From: PVC group bacterium
GTDB taxonomy: Bacteria > Verrucomicrobiota > Kiritimatiellia > CAIKKV01 > PXCX01
Length of the DNA stretch: 23,059 nt
Assembly (NCBI GenBank): GCA_003567575.1
Contig: PWZG01000041.1
Location: forward strand, 1 to 23,059
Direction: 5' to 3'
The translations under genes were made by a program, and so were the position numbers. Numbering within the stretch: the stretch's first letter is position 1; every line of letters begins with the position of its first letter. The notes under the pieces were generated by a model. That model was not told the origin of the DNA. It worked only from the letters and a program-made list of their open reading frames with translations, and ran no database searches. This document shows positions 8,801-17,047 of the stretch, piece by piece.

Positions 8801-9689
8801 GGTCGGATTGCCTGGTGTTGAACGCCAGTTCACCCGCGACGAATCCCAACTCGAAGAACGGTGGTGCGTTGCGGGCCAGCAAATGCCGTTTGATATCATG
8901 ATTCGCGTCATGCTCTGAATTGGACGGCGTGTACGGGTAGAGCAGGGCCATGACCGGCGAGGGGAAGGGAGCTCGCATCACGGTCCTGAATCGCCGGTGT
9001 TGTCGCACCGCGGTTTGATCCATTTTGTGCAAGCGGTTGTAGTGAGTTGCCGTCGTTTGCGAATTATCGAGCGCGAGGTCATCAGCGAGCGACGGATCGG
9101 CCGCGACCGCATGGTAGGTTGCGGCGATATCCCAGTGAGGCGTCGCTGCCGTTTGCCGGAGCACCCGCCAGGCGGGACGTTGCGGGCGGTCCGGATCGAT
9201 GAACAAGACAGCCCGCGCCCGGGTTTGCACCACGGCCAGTTTCCATGCATCCCAACCGCGGGTCGATCCCCGGTAGTCAACCCCGATCAATACGGATTGA
9301 CTCGGCAACGGGATGCCTTCGCGCATCAAACGCTGAACATCGTGCAACCCGATGAACGTGTAGCCGGCCTCCGTCATCTCGGCCAGATGACGGCGGAACC
9401 GTGCCGGCGACATGCCGCTTGCGTCATCATCATCGGTTTCGTTCGCGATGTACATCAGTGAAAGGAAACCGGATTCGGACCGGTGATCGATTTCGGGAAT
9501 CGGCCAGCGGGCGCTCAGGTAGAACGTGTAGAGATGCGGCAAGGCCAAGGCGATCATAGCGATGGCGATGCATCCGATCAGGATTCGCTTGGGATAGCGT
9601 GATCCGAGGCGTCGGCCATAGCTGTAAAGATCGCGCAATGTGCGTCGTGGCTTCGTGCCTGCCGGCAGCGGGTCGGTTGTTGCTTTCAT
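5832..9689 (-). CDS. Giant membrane-anchored protein: degenerate deacetylase, two beta-sandwich/GH18-like modules and TPRs
   Basis: This 1285-residue protein has one TM segment (about 34-60) and a periplasmic body. In order: a deacetylase-like domain (about 72-330), a LamG/concanavalin-like sandwich (about 338-500), a GH18-like segment (about 525-645), TPRs (about 710-870), a second sandwich (about 940-1100) and a second GH18-like segment (about 1103-1285). The deacetylase metal motif reads IGVDYRG (second Asp replaced by Tyr) and PHWDIAATYH stands where GSH-x4-H is expected. The GH18-type DG-x-x-x-D-x-E motifs read DGILFRLDD and DGFVLEFDQ, so the catalytic Glu is lost in both. It is probably a non-catalytic glycan-binding scaffold. 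AGGAG lies 8 nt before the ATG at 9689 but only 2 nt before the one at 9695, hence this start. It is last in the leftward operon. Confidence 0.82.
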   Translation of the reverse strand: MKATTDPLPAGTKPRRTLRDLYSYGRRLGSRYPKRILIGCIAIAMIALALPHLYTFYLSARWPIPEIDHRSESGFLSLMYIANETDDDDASGMSPARFRRHLAEMTEAGYTFIGLHDVQRLMREGIPLPSQSVLIGVDYRGSTRGWDAWKLAVVQTRARAVLFIDPDRPQRPAWRVLRQTAATPHWDIAATYHAVAADPSLADDLALDNSQTTATHYNRLHKMDQTAVRQHRRFRTVMRAPFPSPVMALLYPYTPSNSEHDANHDIKRHLLARNAPPFFELGFVAGELAFNTRQSDRFFLNSRIVPSEWSERDLAQRLRTYREIPFETADTLNIPQRAAWTTIFGSPGIEDGHMVLQSKTGDVTGLWLAGSDTMKAFEADIRFSMDHGILRIPFMAAADESSRWELRLSSDGRIALLRSRWQYTHEIARAYRRFNASQESRLRITQRNDQLWIALDGQPLFGGLIPMNEPATTGLIGIRLSSADNMPASATIAAFSVTPPSTTIALLDGPREHDAYGIRWMGRQAHHLTAVSPPLNRISSTGSVSSQLIRQTDLIETAARIHGWDVIPHVTLKQSQALNGWTPEQVLTLIESTKSDGILFRLDDGAHWPESRLVDWGRNLAETLKTRGYRLLIRLPMLATGPMPVTASLGRVPDIQWVTTVDGTPDRQRGDAVEIRVPAPDSEVDLQMVYDLFDTDRDRSADDERQQLQHQRDQAEALYGRGEYEDAISLWFDWHERAPGHPTPLRRIGDALQRLGYHTESIEFYRQSLDRDPGNIDLAILMADWLDATGKHDEARNLLFTYDLLFPNHPSILLAQAIWFHRHKHFDQSRSRVERLLEQRPDHFKGLLIMAQLAPDASQRRSAMEHLLRVTETPEQRRQILQGIRDADLLVLPEAEVLLPLLNRAAADDDSATAKILDQLRPRDTMTTATAETLPTQTAWRVDGGTLQTERGRIRVKADPGREDVLLRLNGTERWHDVFVEADLAEQRGEFWLTARRSHDHMIRFGFDADGESLRLQVWRIRDGESRLLNNQSHPWRLPEGGARLRLEVRGSGATGYIDGEPWGVHAVALAEDISPGWVAFSARSINPGNAEMTLRRISAGPIFPVVARFDEPRESGKTDRLAERLHGLTSQINTLSPSGFSIDANGRWSSVSDEKNGFSRLFARYHAFRLAPHVQVDPAATLHAANILQASAVHQTDGFVLEFDQPPDKNMIDKLDRDLGDLNIHVILLIHRNGSINMRGIGRSRLLLPGETGEPRLSISASDTPEARAELRDARQHNPVLIEL

Positions 9690-9707
9690 GGTCATGTCTC
9701 CTTAAAC

Positions 9708-12700
9708 TCAGAACCGCCGTAACAAGGTTGCTTGCATGCGGCTCATAGTGTAGTTGGAATTGTAGTTCCAGTCAATTCGTAAATCCATTTGCCAGCCGGC
9801 ATCGAGGGGACGTTGCCATCCGACGCCGACGCCATAGGCATTGTCCCACGCGGTGGAGGTCGACGCCGGTTCCGGAATCGGATTGTCGGAATCGGCGGCC
9901 GGTGTGAATTCGGTTTCGCGACCGGCGCCGGCCTGTAGGGTCAGGTTGTATTGTCCGCCGGCTAATTGTCCTCGGCGACCGGCCATCCCGTAGTAGCCTT
10001 CGAACCGGCGGGGTGTCCAGACGGAAGGGGTGTCCCGACGGCTTATAAAATGCGCCAGGCGACCGCCGACAAAGATTCCCCGCCAGGCAACCGGCGCGTA
10101 GGCAGGTTGAAGATCGAGTCGCAGCAGGCTGTTGTTGTCGGACCAGTGTTCCCACGTTGTTTGCCCCGACAATGACCAGGCTTGGGCGATATCCCAGCGG
10201 CCTTCAAGGGTTGTTGCCGTTCGCGACAGGCCGCGAGTCAGCGCCAGCGCCTGCTCCGGGGTATCCGCCCGAATTGCCGCGCGAAGCGCCAGCTCGGGGG
10301 ATAGCCGCCCATGCGCTTCCGCCCGGCCTTGCAGCCGGTCGCCATGCGCGTCGCCCGACCACCCCCGCCAGCCGATTCCCGCCGCCCAGATCCATCGTCG
10401 GTCATCAATAAACGATACGAGCAGTTCGGTCAAGGTCTCGTTTAAACTGACGGTATCACGCGTTGTCTCTTCACTGTCGCTACCCTGCTGCGTCAGGCGT
10501 CCCGTGCCCGCCCGCAAGGTTAAATGGATATCCGGTTGCAAGGCCAGGCCGCCTTGCGCCATGAATTGCAGGTGTCGCGCCTTGAAGTTGTCCTGAAACC
10601 AGGATGCATCGATCCCCGCCATCCGTGTGGGTCCTCCGCGGTGATCCGTGACGGTTGCCGGCATGCCGAATACGGACGCCATATTGGTCGTCAATCCGGT
10701 GGTCAGGGTGGTCAGTGCGGATTCGGGGTAGCCGGCTGTACGCAGCCGTTCCAGCGATTGGCGGGCAATTCCCGGTTGGCCATGCCATTGCGCGAATTGC
10801 AGGCGGGTACGCTCGGCCAGAATGACGGGATGACGATCGATCAAGTATTGGACGACCTGGTCGCCGGACCAGTGGATGGGCATCTCATGCCGGCTGTACA
10901 GGAGCGGGTTGGCGCCACGAACGGCATGCCCGAATGGTGTTTGAATAAATCCGATCGTATGCTGATTGGCGGCATGTTGCAAGTTGATCGGAACGGCATC
11001 CGGCATGTTGGAGATACCTTCCTGGCCGATATCGCCGTAGGGGTAGGCGACGCCCCGGACGGGATGTCCGAGGCGTTGGGATATCCGTTCACGCGCATAA
11101 CGGTATTCATGTTCGATTCGCAAGGCATATTCAGTTGCGGTTTCGTACCGGCGTTCATCCGGGAACCACTGCCGGATCGCGGCCGGCCGGCCGCGGGCGC
11201 CGCTGCTGTCGATGGGGTAGCGGTCATGCGCAAGGTAGAGGTGGCTGCCGTATTCCCAAACACCGCTTTCGGCGTAGTGGGCCAGATCGTCCCATGACGC
11301 CAGATAAGGGTCGACGCGATCGACGAAACCGGCGATAATGTGTTGCCCGAACCGTATGCCATATTCGATGCCGATCGGTGTGGCGTAACGCATGGCGCTT
11401 TCCAATGCATCGTCGAATGTAATCGCGACGACGCGCCGTATCCGACCGTCGGCGGTTCGCCCTGCGGCCGGTCCGAGACGTTCCCAATGCTCATGAATTT
11501 CTTCCGGGGTCAAAAATTCGTAGCCTGCATGCATCAAGGCGAGCAGATGTTCACGGAAACGTTTAGCGGACAGTGGCGGTCCGTAATCGCTGGACGTCAA
11601 TGCGTGGTGCAGCATGACCGCCGTCGCGCCGCGTTCACCGGCCGCGGCCAAGCGGTCAAGCGCCGCGTACGCGGCTTCAAGGTCATAGTCCGCGGCGTAT
11701 AATCGCGCTTGATACCATTCCAGATAAGGATCCAAGGGATTGAATTGGCGGATGACCTCCAGATAGCGGCGCGCATCAGCGATGCGCGGCCGTGCCAGCG
11801 CAATTTCGAACAACATCATGTGTGTCCGGTAATGACGCGGGTTGAATTCCCGCAAGACGCTTAGCAGCATGGTTTCCGCCTCGTCGTATTTCCGTTGCTC
11901 CGTCAAAGTCGTGATCAGGGCCAGCCGCACGTCCACGTTTCGCGGCGCCGCGGCCACCATCCGGCGGGCCAATGCTTCATGACGCCGAAGGGATTCGATA
12001 TGGGAATCGGCTGATGCCGTCCGGCGCCGGAGTGTCAAGAGACGGTTTTTCAAAAACAAGCGATCGTCGTGGTCGTCGGTTACATCGATTAAGCGTTCGA
12101 CCCATGGGATGGCTTCCTGGAGACGTCCGCTGAATTCGGCTTCATCGGCCAGGATGGTCAATGCCGTCAAGTGCTCCGGATCGTTTCGCAGAATGCGGTG
12201 CGCATCGAGGATCGCGGTTTGCGGCGATCCGGTGTGCAGCATCGCCAGCGCTTCCCCCGTCCGGATGTCCAAGTCGCCGGGATGGTCGGCGCGCAGCGAT
12301 TCCCACAACGGCAGGGCTTGGTCGTAGTTCCAGTTCGATGACAGCGCCCGTGCCAGTTCCAGTTTGATTTCGTCGTTATCCGGTTGTTCGTTGTGCAAAT
12401 CCTGCAAGCGGTCGATGGCTTCGGTGAGGTGTCCTGCCCATCGCAACGTACGCGCCAGTTCAAAGCGGATGTCGTTCTGGTCAGAAGCGATTTCCAAACT
12501 GCGCCGGAATGATACGATGGCTTCTTTCAATCGATTATCCGCCAATTCGAGGCGTGCGATCAGCGCATGGACTTCGGCGCGTTCCGGCTGCAGACGCCGC
12601 CACGTCAGCCATGCTTTGCGGGCAAGATCAAGCCGCTCGAAGTGCCAGTATGCCCATCCCAGTTCACGCCAGGCGTGATGATCTCCCGGTGCGTCGGTAA

Positions 12701-12863
12701 CGCGCGCTTCGAGGGCTTCGATATCGGGATCGGGCGTTTCCAGCGGGGTTGGCTCGGATACGTCGGGCGGCGCATCAGGCGCTGAAAGCGTCAAGTTATA
12801 GGCGTCGGCCGTAAGGGTCAGAATCGCGAAAAGTGTTACCGTTGAAAAAAACGATCGTTTCAT
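9708..12863 (-). CDS. PgaA-PgaB-like fusion: TPR, active-type deacetylase and outer-membrane beta-barrel
   Basis: This 1051-residue protein begins with a signal peptide (about 1-21). TPRs cover about 46-405, a PgaB-like deacetylase domain about 413-690, and a C-terminal barrel about 755-1051 has alternating strands ending in Phe, as in outer-membrane proteins. The deacetylase keeps ITFDDA (Asp484 catalytic, Asp485 metal), GSHLYLAH (His541/His546) and AYPYG (607-610). It also has a PgaB-type insert, WFPDERRYE then an EY-LRIE helix, after the His motif. That matches E. coli PgaB (FDD, GSH-x4-H, YFPETQRYE, WPYG). The TPR-plus-barrel ends match PgaA layout. It likely N-deacetylates a hexosamine polymer and exports it across the outer membrane in one polypeptide. 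It starts 6 bp after the stop of its tandem paralogue; the gap to the next gene is 18 bp. Confidence 0.9.
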   Translation of the reverse strand: MKRSFFSTVTLFAILTLTADAYNLTLSAPDAPPDVSEPTPLETPDPDIEALEARVTDAPGDHHAWRELGWAYWHFERLDLARKAWLTWRRLQPERAEVHALIARLELADNRLKEAIVSFRRSLEIASDQNDIRFELARTLRWAGHLTEAIDRLQDLHNEQPDNDEIKLELARALSSNWNYDQALPLWESLRADHPGDLDIRTGEALAMLHTGSPQTAILDAHRILRNDPEHLTALTILADEAEFSGRLQEAIPWVERLIDVTDDHDDRLFLKNRLLTLRRRTASADSHIESLRRHEALARRMVAAAPRNVDVRLALITTLTEQRKYDEAETMLLSVLREFNPRHYRTHMMLFEIALARPRIADARRYLEVIRQFNPLDPYLEWYQARLYAADYDLEAAYAALDRLAAAGERGATAVMLHHALTSSDYGPPLSAKRFREHLLALMHAGYEFLTPEEIHEHWERLGPAAGRTADGRIRRVVAITFDDALESAMRYATPIGIEYGIRFGQHIIAGFVDRVDPYLASWDDLAHYAESGVWEYGSHLYLAHDRYPIDSSGARGRPAAIRQWFPDERRYETATEYALRIEHEYRYARERISQRLGHPVRGVAYPYGDIGQEGISNMPDAVPINLQHAANQHTIGFIQTPFGHAVRGANPLLYSRHEMPIHWSGDQVVQYLIDRHPVILAERTRLQFAQWHGQPGIARQSLERLRTAGYPESALTTLTTGLTTNMASVFGMPATVTDHRGGPTRMAGIDASWFQDNFKARHLQFMAQGGLALQPDIHLTLRAGTGRLTQQGSDSEETTRDTVSLNETLTELLVSFIDDRRWIWAAGIGWRGWSGDAHGDRLQGRAEAHGRLSPELALRAAIRADTPEQALALTRGLSRTATTLEGRWDIAQAWSLSGQTTWEHWSDNNSLLRLDLQPAYAPVAWRGIFVGGRLAHFISRRDTPSVWTPRRFEGYYGMAGRRGQLAGGQYNLTLQAGAGRETEFTPAADSDNPIPEPASTSTAWDNAYGVGVGWQRPLDAGWQMDLRIDWNYNSNYTMSRMQATLLRRF

Positions 12864-12869
12864 GCGGTG

Positions 12870-15800
12870 TCAGAAGCGATAGGTAATGCCGGCGCCCAGA
12901 TGGGTTTCATTGTAACGGGGCGACTCTTCGTAGGCCACCAGGCCATGGGCTTCCCATTGTTCACCCCAGCGCAGGATGCAAGTGGCTTGGATGCCGACGG
13001 TGGTCTCCCAGCGCGATTCCGGCGGATTCCGTCGGACATCCTCCAGGATTTCATCTATTTCATCGATTGCCTGCCGTCCCCAGCGACCGCGGCGGGCATC
13101 CGCCTGAAGGGATTCGTACACTGCCAAAAGATCGCGATACTCCTGCTCCGCCTCCGGCCGGATTCGTTCACGCGCCTTTCCGACCCGGCCGATCAGGCTG
13201 TAGCCTTGGCGTCGCCAGTTGCCGCGAAATCCGGCTTCCAGATGGTATCCCTGCTGCCGGTAGGGCGTCCAGTAATCGCGATCTTCCGACCGGCTGTCGT
13301 CTTCCGCGTAGCGAAACCCTGCGACCATGCCGGGCTCCCGCCACAGTAGAACCATCGGCAGGATATGCCAGTGCGTGCGCCGGTTGGAATCCGAAAAGAT
13401 GTATTGCTGCGCCGATCCCCACAAGTCGAAGCGATCATTCGGCGTCCAAACGCCGTGCAATCCGGCGCGATCTTGGGTCAGTTCGCGCCGCATGGCCCGC
13501 GCGCCGGGCGTGCTGTCGTGTTCGTATTCCAGCTTGAGATCGATCGGTTCAACGGGGCGTATGTTCAGGCCGGCGGACAGATTCCATAATTGCCAGTCGG
13601 CATCACCGCTGTACTCCCGCCGTCCCAGGCTGGCCGACAGCACCGTGCGGCGCGGCAGCATGGCGGCGGCGGACAGACTGAAGGAGCGTTCGTCGATGGC
13701 AACATCCGGCAGTCGCGCGTCGGTGTTCTCGGCATGGGTCCGAATATCGGGTTGGGTATGACGTCCGGCGCCCGCCTGTAACGCCAGCGTGAATGCGGGT
13801 GTCAGGTGCAGGCCGCCCGTCAGCCGGCCGCGGCGGCTATCCGAGTCGAGACTGTCGCTGAACATGCGGCCGTCAATGGCGAGGTAAGGATTTTCGGGTT
13901 GCGGTTTCCAAGGCGCTTTACGAACGTCGTCGACGACCACGGGAAGATCGAACTTCCGGGCCAGATGGGATTGAATAAACGTTTCCAGTTGGTCTATGCC
14001 GGACGCGGGATATCCCGAGCGCTCCATTTGAGCGAGTGTTTGACGCGCCAGACCGCGGCGTCCTTCGAAGGCCGCGAATTCGATACGCATGCGCTGGGCC
14101 ATAAAGACGGGATGATGCGCGGTCAAATGTTCGACCACTTCATCGCCGGTCATCCAGGGCATCGGTTCATAGCGTCCGAAAAGGAACGGATTGTCGCTTT
14201 GTACGGCATGCCCCTGTGGTCGGGAGATGAATCCCATGCGGTAGAACCGTTCGGCATGCGCCAGATTGATGGCGGGCGCCAACGGTTCGTTGGATGCCAG
14301 TTGTTGGCCGATATCGCTCTCGGGGTAGGCGCAGACGGTGATGTTGCGTGCCAGGCGGTCCTGTAGAAGATCGCGGCTATCGCTGTATTCGCTGCGGATC
14401 CGGTCGCTGAATTCATCCGTGGTCTCGAGCCGGTTGTCGTCATCGCGGCGAATACGGTTGGCCAGCGGCGCCCTTGGCTGGTCGGCCAGAAAGACGCGGG
14501 CGGAATCGTGGGCGTCGAGCAGCAGGCTGCCGTATTGCCAGGTGTCGTTCCGGCCATGCCGGCGCAACCTTTCCCAATCGGCCACCAGGGCATCTTCCTT
14601 GTCGACCGCACCGACGGGAATGAACTGTTGCAGGGAGATTCCCATCTCGCCGGCCAGCTTGCCCGCCAACGTCATCGCGGGTTCCAGAGCGCCATCGAAG
14701 GTGATAATCGCCGCGCGTGACGGCGCGATTCCGGCCACGCGTTCCGGTTGCTGTCCCGTCATGGCCATAAATTCCGGCAGTTCATTGACCGTCAAGAAAC
14801 GGTATCCGGCGTTTTGTAACGCCTGCCAGTGTTCACGCAAACGATGCAGCGGCATGGCGGGACCGATCTCGCTGGACGTGATCACCGAGTAGCGGAGCAC
14901 CGCTGCCGCGCCATAGCCGCCGCGCCGTTCGAGTTCGTCAAGCGCTTCATGGGCGCTTGTAAAGTCGCCGCGCCGGGCATGATATTGCGCCTCGTCGGCC
15001 AGCAGGTAGGGATCCCGGGGATTGAAAGCGCGTATTCGTTCGAGATGTTCCCAGGCTTCCTCGAAACGGAATCGGGCCATGGCGATGGCGTACAACCCGC
15101 GATGAGCGCGGTAATTGTTGGGGTTGTAACCGCGCAGTACGTGGTACAAAAGGGATTCGCTCTCTTCGAAACGCCGGTCCATCAATAATAATTCCGCGAG
15201 GATCAACATCGCATCGACATTCGTCGGATCGTCTTCCAGAAAAGCGCGCGTCGCGCGAATCGGCACGTCGATCATGTAACGCAGCGGATTCTCCTGATAC
15301 AACCGGACCAACAAGGTCGTCAACCGGCGGTGCAACGCCCGGCGGTCTTCGACGTCTTCGGTTGCCGCGATGGCGCGCCGGAAAAACGGCACCGCCCGAA
15401 CGGGTCGATCGCTGTACTCGGCATCATCGGCCAGAATTGACAGGGCAAGCACGTTGCGCGGATCGTCATCGAGGATTTCGCGGGCGATGGCCACCGCGTC
15501 ATCGCGTTGTCCCGTATGGAGCAAAGCCTGCGCGCGGCCCAGGCGGTATTCGGAGATATCCGGCGCCACATCCAGCAGTTGATTCCATAAGGGCAGCGCC
15601 TCATCGTAATGCCAGGCGTATTGCAAGGTTCTCGCCAATTCCAGCGCGACGTCCAACCGGTCGGGATCTTCGTCGAGTAACTCGCGTCCCAGTTGGATGG
15701 CATCGCTCAGGCGTCCGCGCCACAAATGGACGCGCAATAAATCCAGCCGGGTTTCATACTGGCCAGGATCGAGCCTCAGCGAACGCCGCAGCAAATCGGT

Positions 15801-16178
15801 GGCTTTGCCCAATTCACGGCGGCTGGCAGCGATGGTTGCCAGCCATTGGTAGACGCGTGGCTCGTCGGGCGCCAGGGCGCGCAGTTGCTCCCAGAGGGTT
15901 TCCGCGTCGTCCTGGCGGCCGGTATGCCAGTAGGACCAGCCCAGCGTTTCCCAGGCGCCGATCAAGGTCGGATCTGCTGCCAAGGCTTGTTCCAGCTTGG
16001 GAATGGCCGCGTCATAGTCGCCGTCCTGGGCGTCCATCATGCCGTCATACATATTTCGTAAGGCCGGCGTTACCTCGAGCGGATCCAGGGCGCCGATCGT
16101 TTCGGCTTGCAAGGCCGATACCGAGATCGATGCGGTCAGGCAGACGATAAACAGTCGTTGCAAGCTATTTTTTTTCAT
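12870..16178 (-). CDS. Paralogous TPR / inactivated PgaB-like deacetylase / beta-barrel fusion
   Basis: This 1102-residue protein has the same architecture as its downstream neighbour: signal peptide (about 1-25), TPRs (about 45-415), PgaB-like domain (about 420-700) and C-terminal barrel (about 770-1102) ending YRF. Matching segments (FNPRDPYL, YPASGIDQLE-type helices, the RLREHWQAL region) show tandem duplication. The deacetylase motifs are broken: ITFDGA has Gly496 in place of the metal Asp, GSLLLDAH has Leu552 in place of the first metal His (His557 is kept), and AYPE replaces AYPYG. It is probably catalytically dead, acting as export porin and/or chain-binding partner. The ATG at 16178 overlaps the SGNH stop as ATGA, with GGGAG 5 nt upstream, so it is translationally coupled. 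A longer frame back to 16526 is rejected because the signal peptide begins at 16178. Confidence 0.9.
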   Translation of the reverse strand: MKKNSLQRLFIVCLTASISVSALQAETIGALDPLEVTPALRNMYDGMMDAQDGDYDAAIPKLEQALAADPTLIGAWETLGWSYWHTGRQDDAETLWEQLRALAPDEPRVYQWLATIAASRRELGKATDLLRRSLRLDPGQYETRLDLLRVHLWRGRLSDAIQLGRELLDEDPDRLDVALELARTLQYAWHYDEALPLWNQLLDVAPDISEYRLGRAQALLHTGQRDDAVAIAREILDDDPRNVLALSILADDAEYSDRPVRAVPFFRRAIAATEDVEDRRALHRRLTTLLVRLYQENPLRYMIDVPIRATRAFLEDDPTNVDAMLILAELLLMDRRFEESESLLYHVLRGYNPNNYRAHRGLYAIAMARFRFEEAWEHLERIRAFNPRDPYLLADEAQYHARRGDFTSAHEALDELERRGGYGAAAVLRYSVITSSEIGPAMPLHRLREHWQALQNAGYRFLTVNELPEFMAMTGQQPERVAGIAPSRAAIITFDGALEPAMTLAGKLAGEMGISLQQFIPVGAVDKEDALVADWERLRRHGRNDTWQYGSLLLDAHDSARVFLADQPRAPLANRIRRDDDNRLETTDEFSDRIRSEYSDSRDLLQDRLARNITVCAYPESDIGQQLASNEPLAPAINLAHAERFYRMGFISRPQGHAVQSDNPFLFGRYEPMPWMTGDEVVEHLTAHHPVFMAQRMRIEFAAFEGRRGLARQTLAQMERSGYPASGIDQLETFIQSHLARKFDLPVVVDDVRKAPWKPQPENPYLAIDGRMFSDSLDSDSRRGRLTGGLHLTPAFTLALQAGAGRHTQPDIRTHAENTDARLPDVAIDERSFSLSAAAMLPRRTVLSASLGRREYSGDADWQLWNLSAGLNIRPVEPIDLKLEYEHDSTPGARAMRRELTQDRAGLHGVWTPNDRFDLWGSAQQYIFSDSNRRTHWHILPMVLLWREPGMVAGFRYAEDDSRSEDRDYWTPYRQQGYHLEAGFRGNWRRQGYSLIGRVGKARERIRPEAEQEYRDLLAVYESLQADARRGRWGRQAIDEIDEILEDVRRNPPESRWETTVGIQATCILRWGEQWEAHGLVAYEESPRYNETHLGAGITYRF

Positions 16179-16885
16179 TTGTCTCCCAGAAGAAGTTCCA
16201 GCAAATGTTCCGTCATCAGATCCGCGCCCGCGCGGTTCAAATGGACCCCGTCCGGATCGCGTATCTGCACCGGCATACCGCGCGGGCCGACGATGTACGG
16301 CGAGTAGGCGCCCGGTTCCCGGCTGAGAAGGGTTCGGGTCGGTACGAAAAATGCGCGTTCCCGATTGCCCGCGGCGGTCACCAGCACGCCGTTGATCAAG
16401 GCGACATCGCTTTGGATGCGACGATCGCGCATGTCCGGTAATTCCAGCCAGTAAACATACGCCCCCTTTCTGGCGCTCAATCGATCCATGGCGACTCCGA
16501 CACGGCGCTGGTATTCGGCGCTCCATTCCGGCGTTCCGGGACGGATGACGCCGTCCGCCGTCTGCATCGGCTGTAGATCATTGGCGCCGAACCAGACGAC
16601 CGTCGCGTCCGGGTCGAAGTCGTCGACCAGTTCCTGGATTTTTGCGAGCCAGTCGAAAACATCCAAACGGGCCAAGCCCGACCCCAATGAGGTATGATGG
16701 CGGTTTTCAACCTCCGGGATACGGTCGATCCGTCGGTTGAATGCATGGGCGGTTACCTGCATCATCGAATCGCCGATCACCAATATCCGTTTCGGTTTGG
16801 CCGTGGGTTGTGCCGGGGTGATCAAGGCAGTAAGCGTCAGCAGAATGATTGCAACCGTACCGCATCGTTTCGTTGAGATGATCAT
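16175..16885 (-). CDS. Secreted SGNH/GDSL hydrolase (DUF459-like), predicted polysaccharide O-acyl esterase/transferase
   Basis: This 236-residue protein has a signal peptide (about 1-26) and one SGNH domain. Block I is IGDS (Ser40 nucleophile), block III is GAND (Asn102) and block V is PDGVHLN (Asp212/His215). A Gly in a SLGSGLARLD segment (about 66-74) probably serves as block II. This matches DUF459-type SGNH proteins encoded beside MBOAT acyltransferases, with a role like AlgX/AlgJ or PatB: taking or removing acyl groups on a periplasmic glycan. AGGAGG lies 7 nt before the ATG, the strongest ribosome binding site in the window. Its stop overlaps the start of the downstream deacetylase-barrel gene by 4 bp, tying O-acylation to export. 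The catalytic triad is seen; substrate and direction (transferase or esterase) are inferred. Confidence 0.88.
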   Translation of the reverse strand: MIISTKRCGTVAIILLTLTALITPAQPTAKPKRILVIGDSMMQVTAHAFNRRIDRIPEVENRHHTSLGSGLARLDVFDWLAKIQELVDDFDPDATVVWFGANDLQPMQTADGVIRPGTPEWSAEYQRRVGVAMDRLSARKGAYVYWLELPDMRDRRIQSDVALINGVLVTAAGNRERAFFVPTRTLLSREPGAYSPYIVGPRGMPVQIRDPDGVHLNRAGADLMTEHLLELLLGDK

Positions 16886-16960
16886 GTGGGTCCCTCCTTT
16901 GTTCGTGGTAGTCGTTTTGTTTAAATCTTATCTTTTTCCGTGGCGGAAACCAAGCTGAAA

Positions 16961-16989
16961 ATCAAAACCATTTCTGGAACTATCGTCAA
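16961..16989 (-). promoter_or_regulatory. Possible internal promoter upstream of the SGNH gene
   Basis: On the minus strand TTGACG (16989-16984, 5/6 to the -35 consensus) is followed after 17 bp by TTTGAT (16966-16961, 4/6). It lies in the 162-bp gap between the 91-aa gene and the SGNH gene, the only sizeable gap in this operon. It could let the SGNH, barrel and scaffold genes be expressed separately from MBOAT. The -10 match is modest. Confidence 0.35.
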
Positions 16990-17047
16990 ACCGTCCGCGG
17001 CGGCGTGGATTTTGCACGTTTCGCTTCTCGGCGCATAGTCTTGCGGA

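Noticed and set aside
10524..11297. 257-aa plus-strand open frame
   Set aside because: Antisense to the motif-bearing deacetylase domain; no start signal and no family resemblance.
15362..16150. 262-aa plus-strand open frame
   Set aside because: Arg/Pro-rich shadow antisense to the TPR region of a confident gene; high GC makes such frames common.
16179..16526. 116-residue N-terminal extension of the upstream deacetylase-barrel gene
   Set aside because: It lies fully inside the SGNH gene and reads as an out-of-frame shadow; a clean signal peptide and GGGAG site mark the ATG at 16178.
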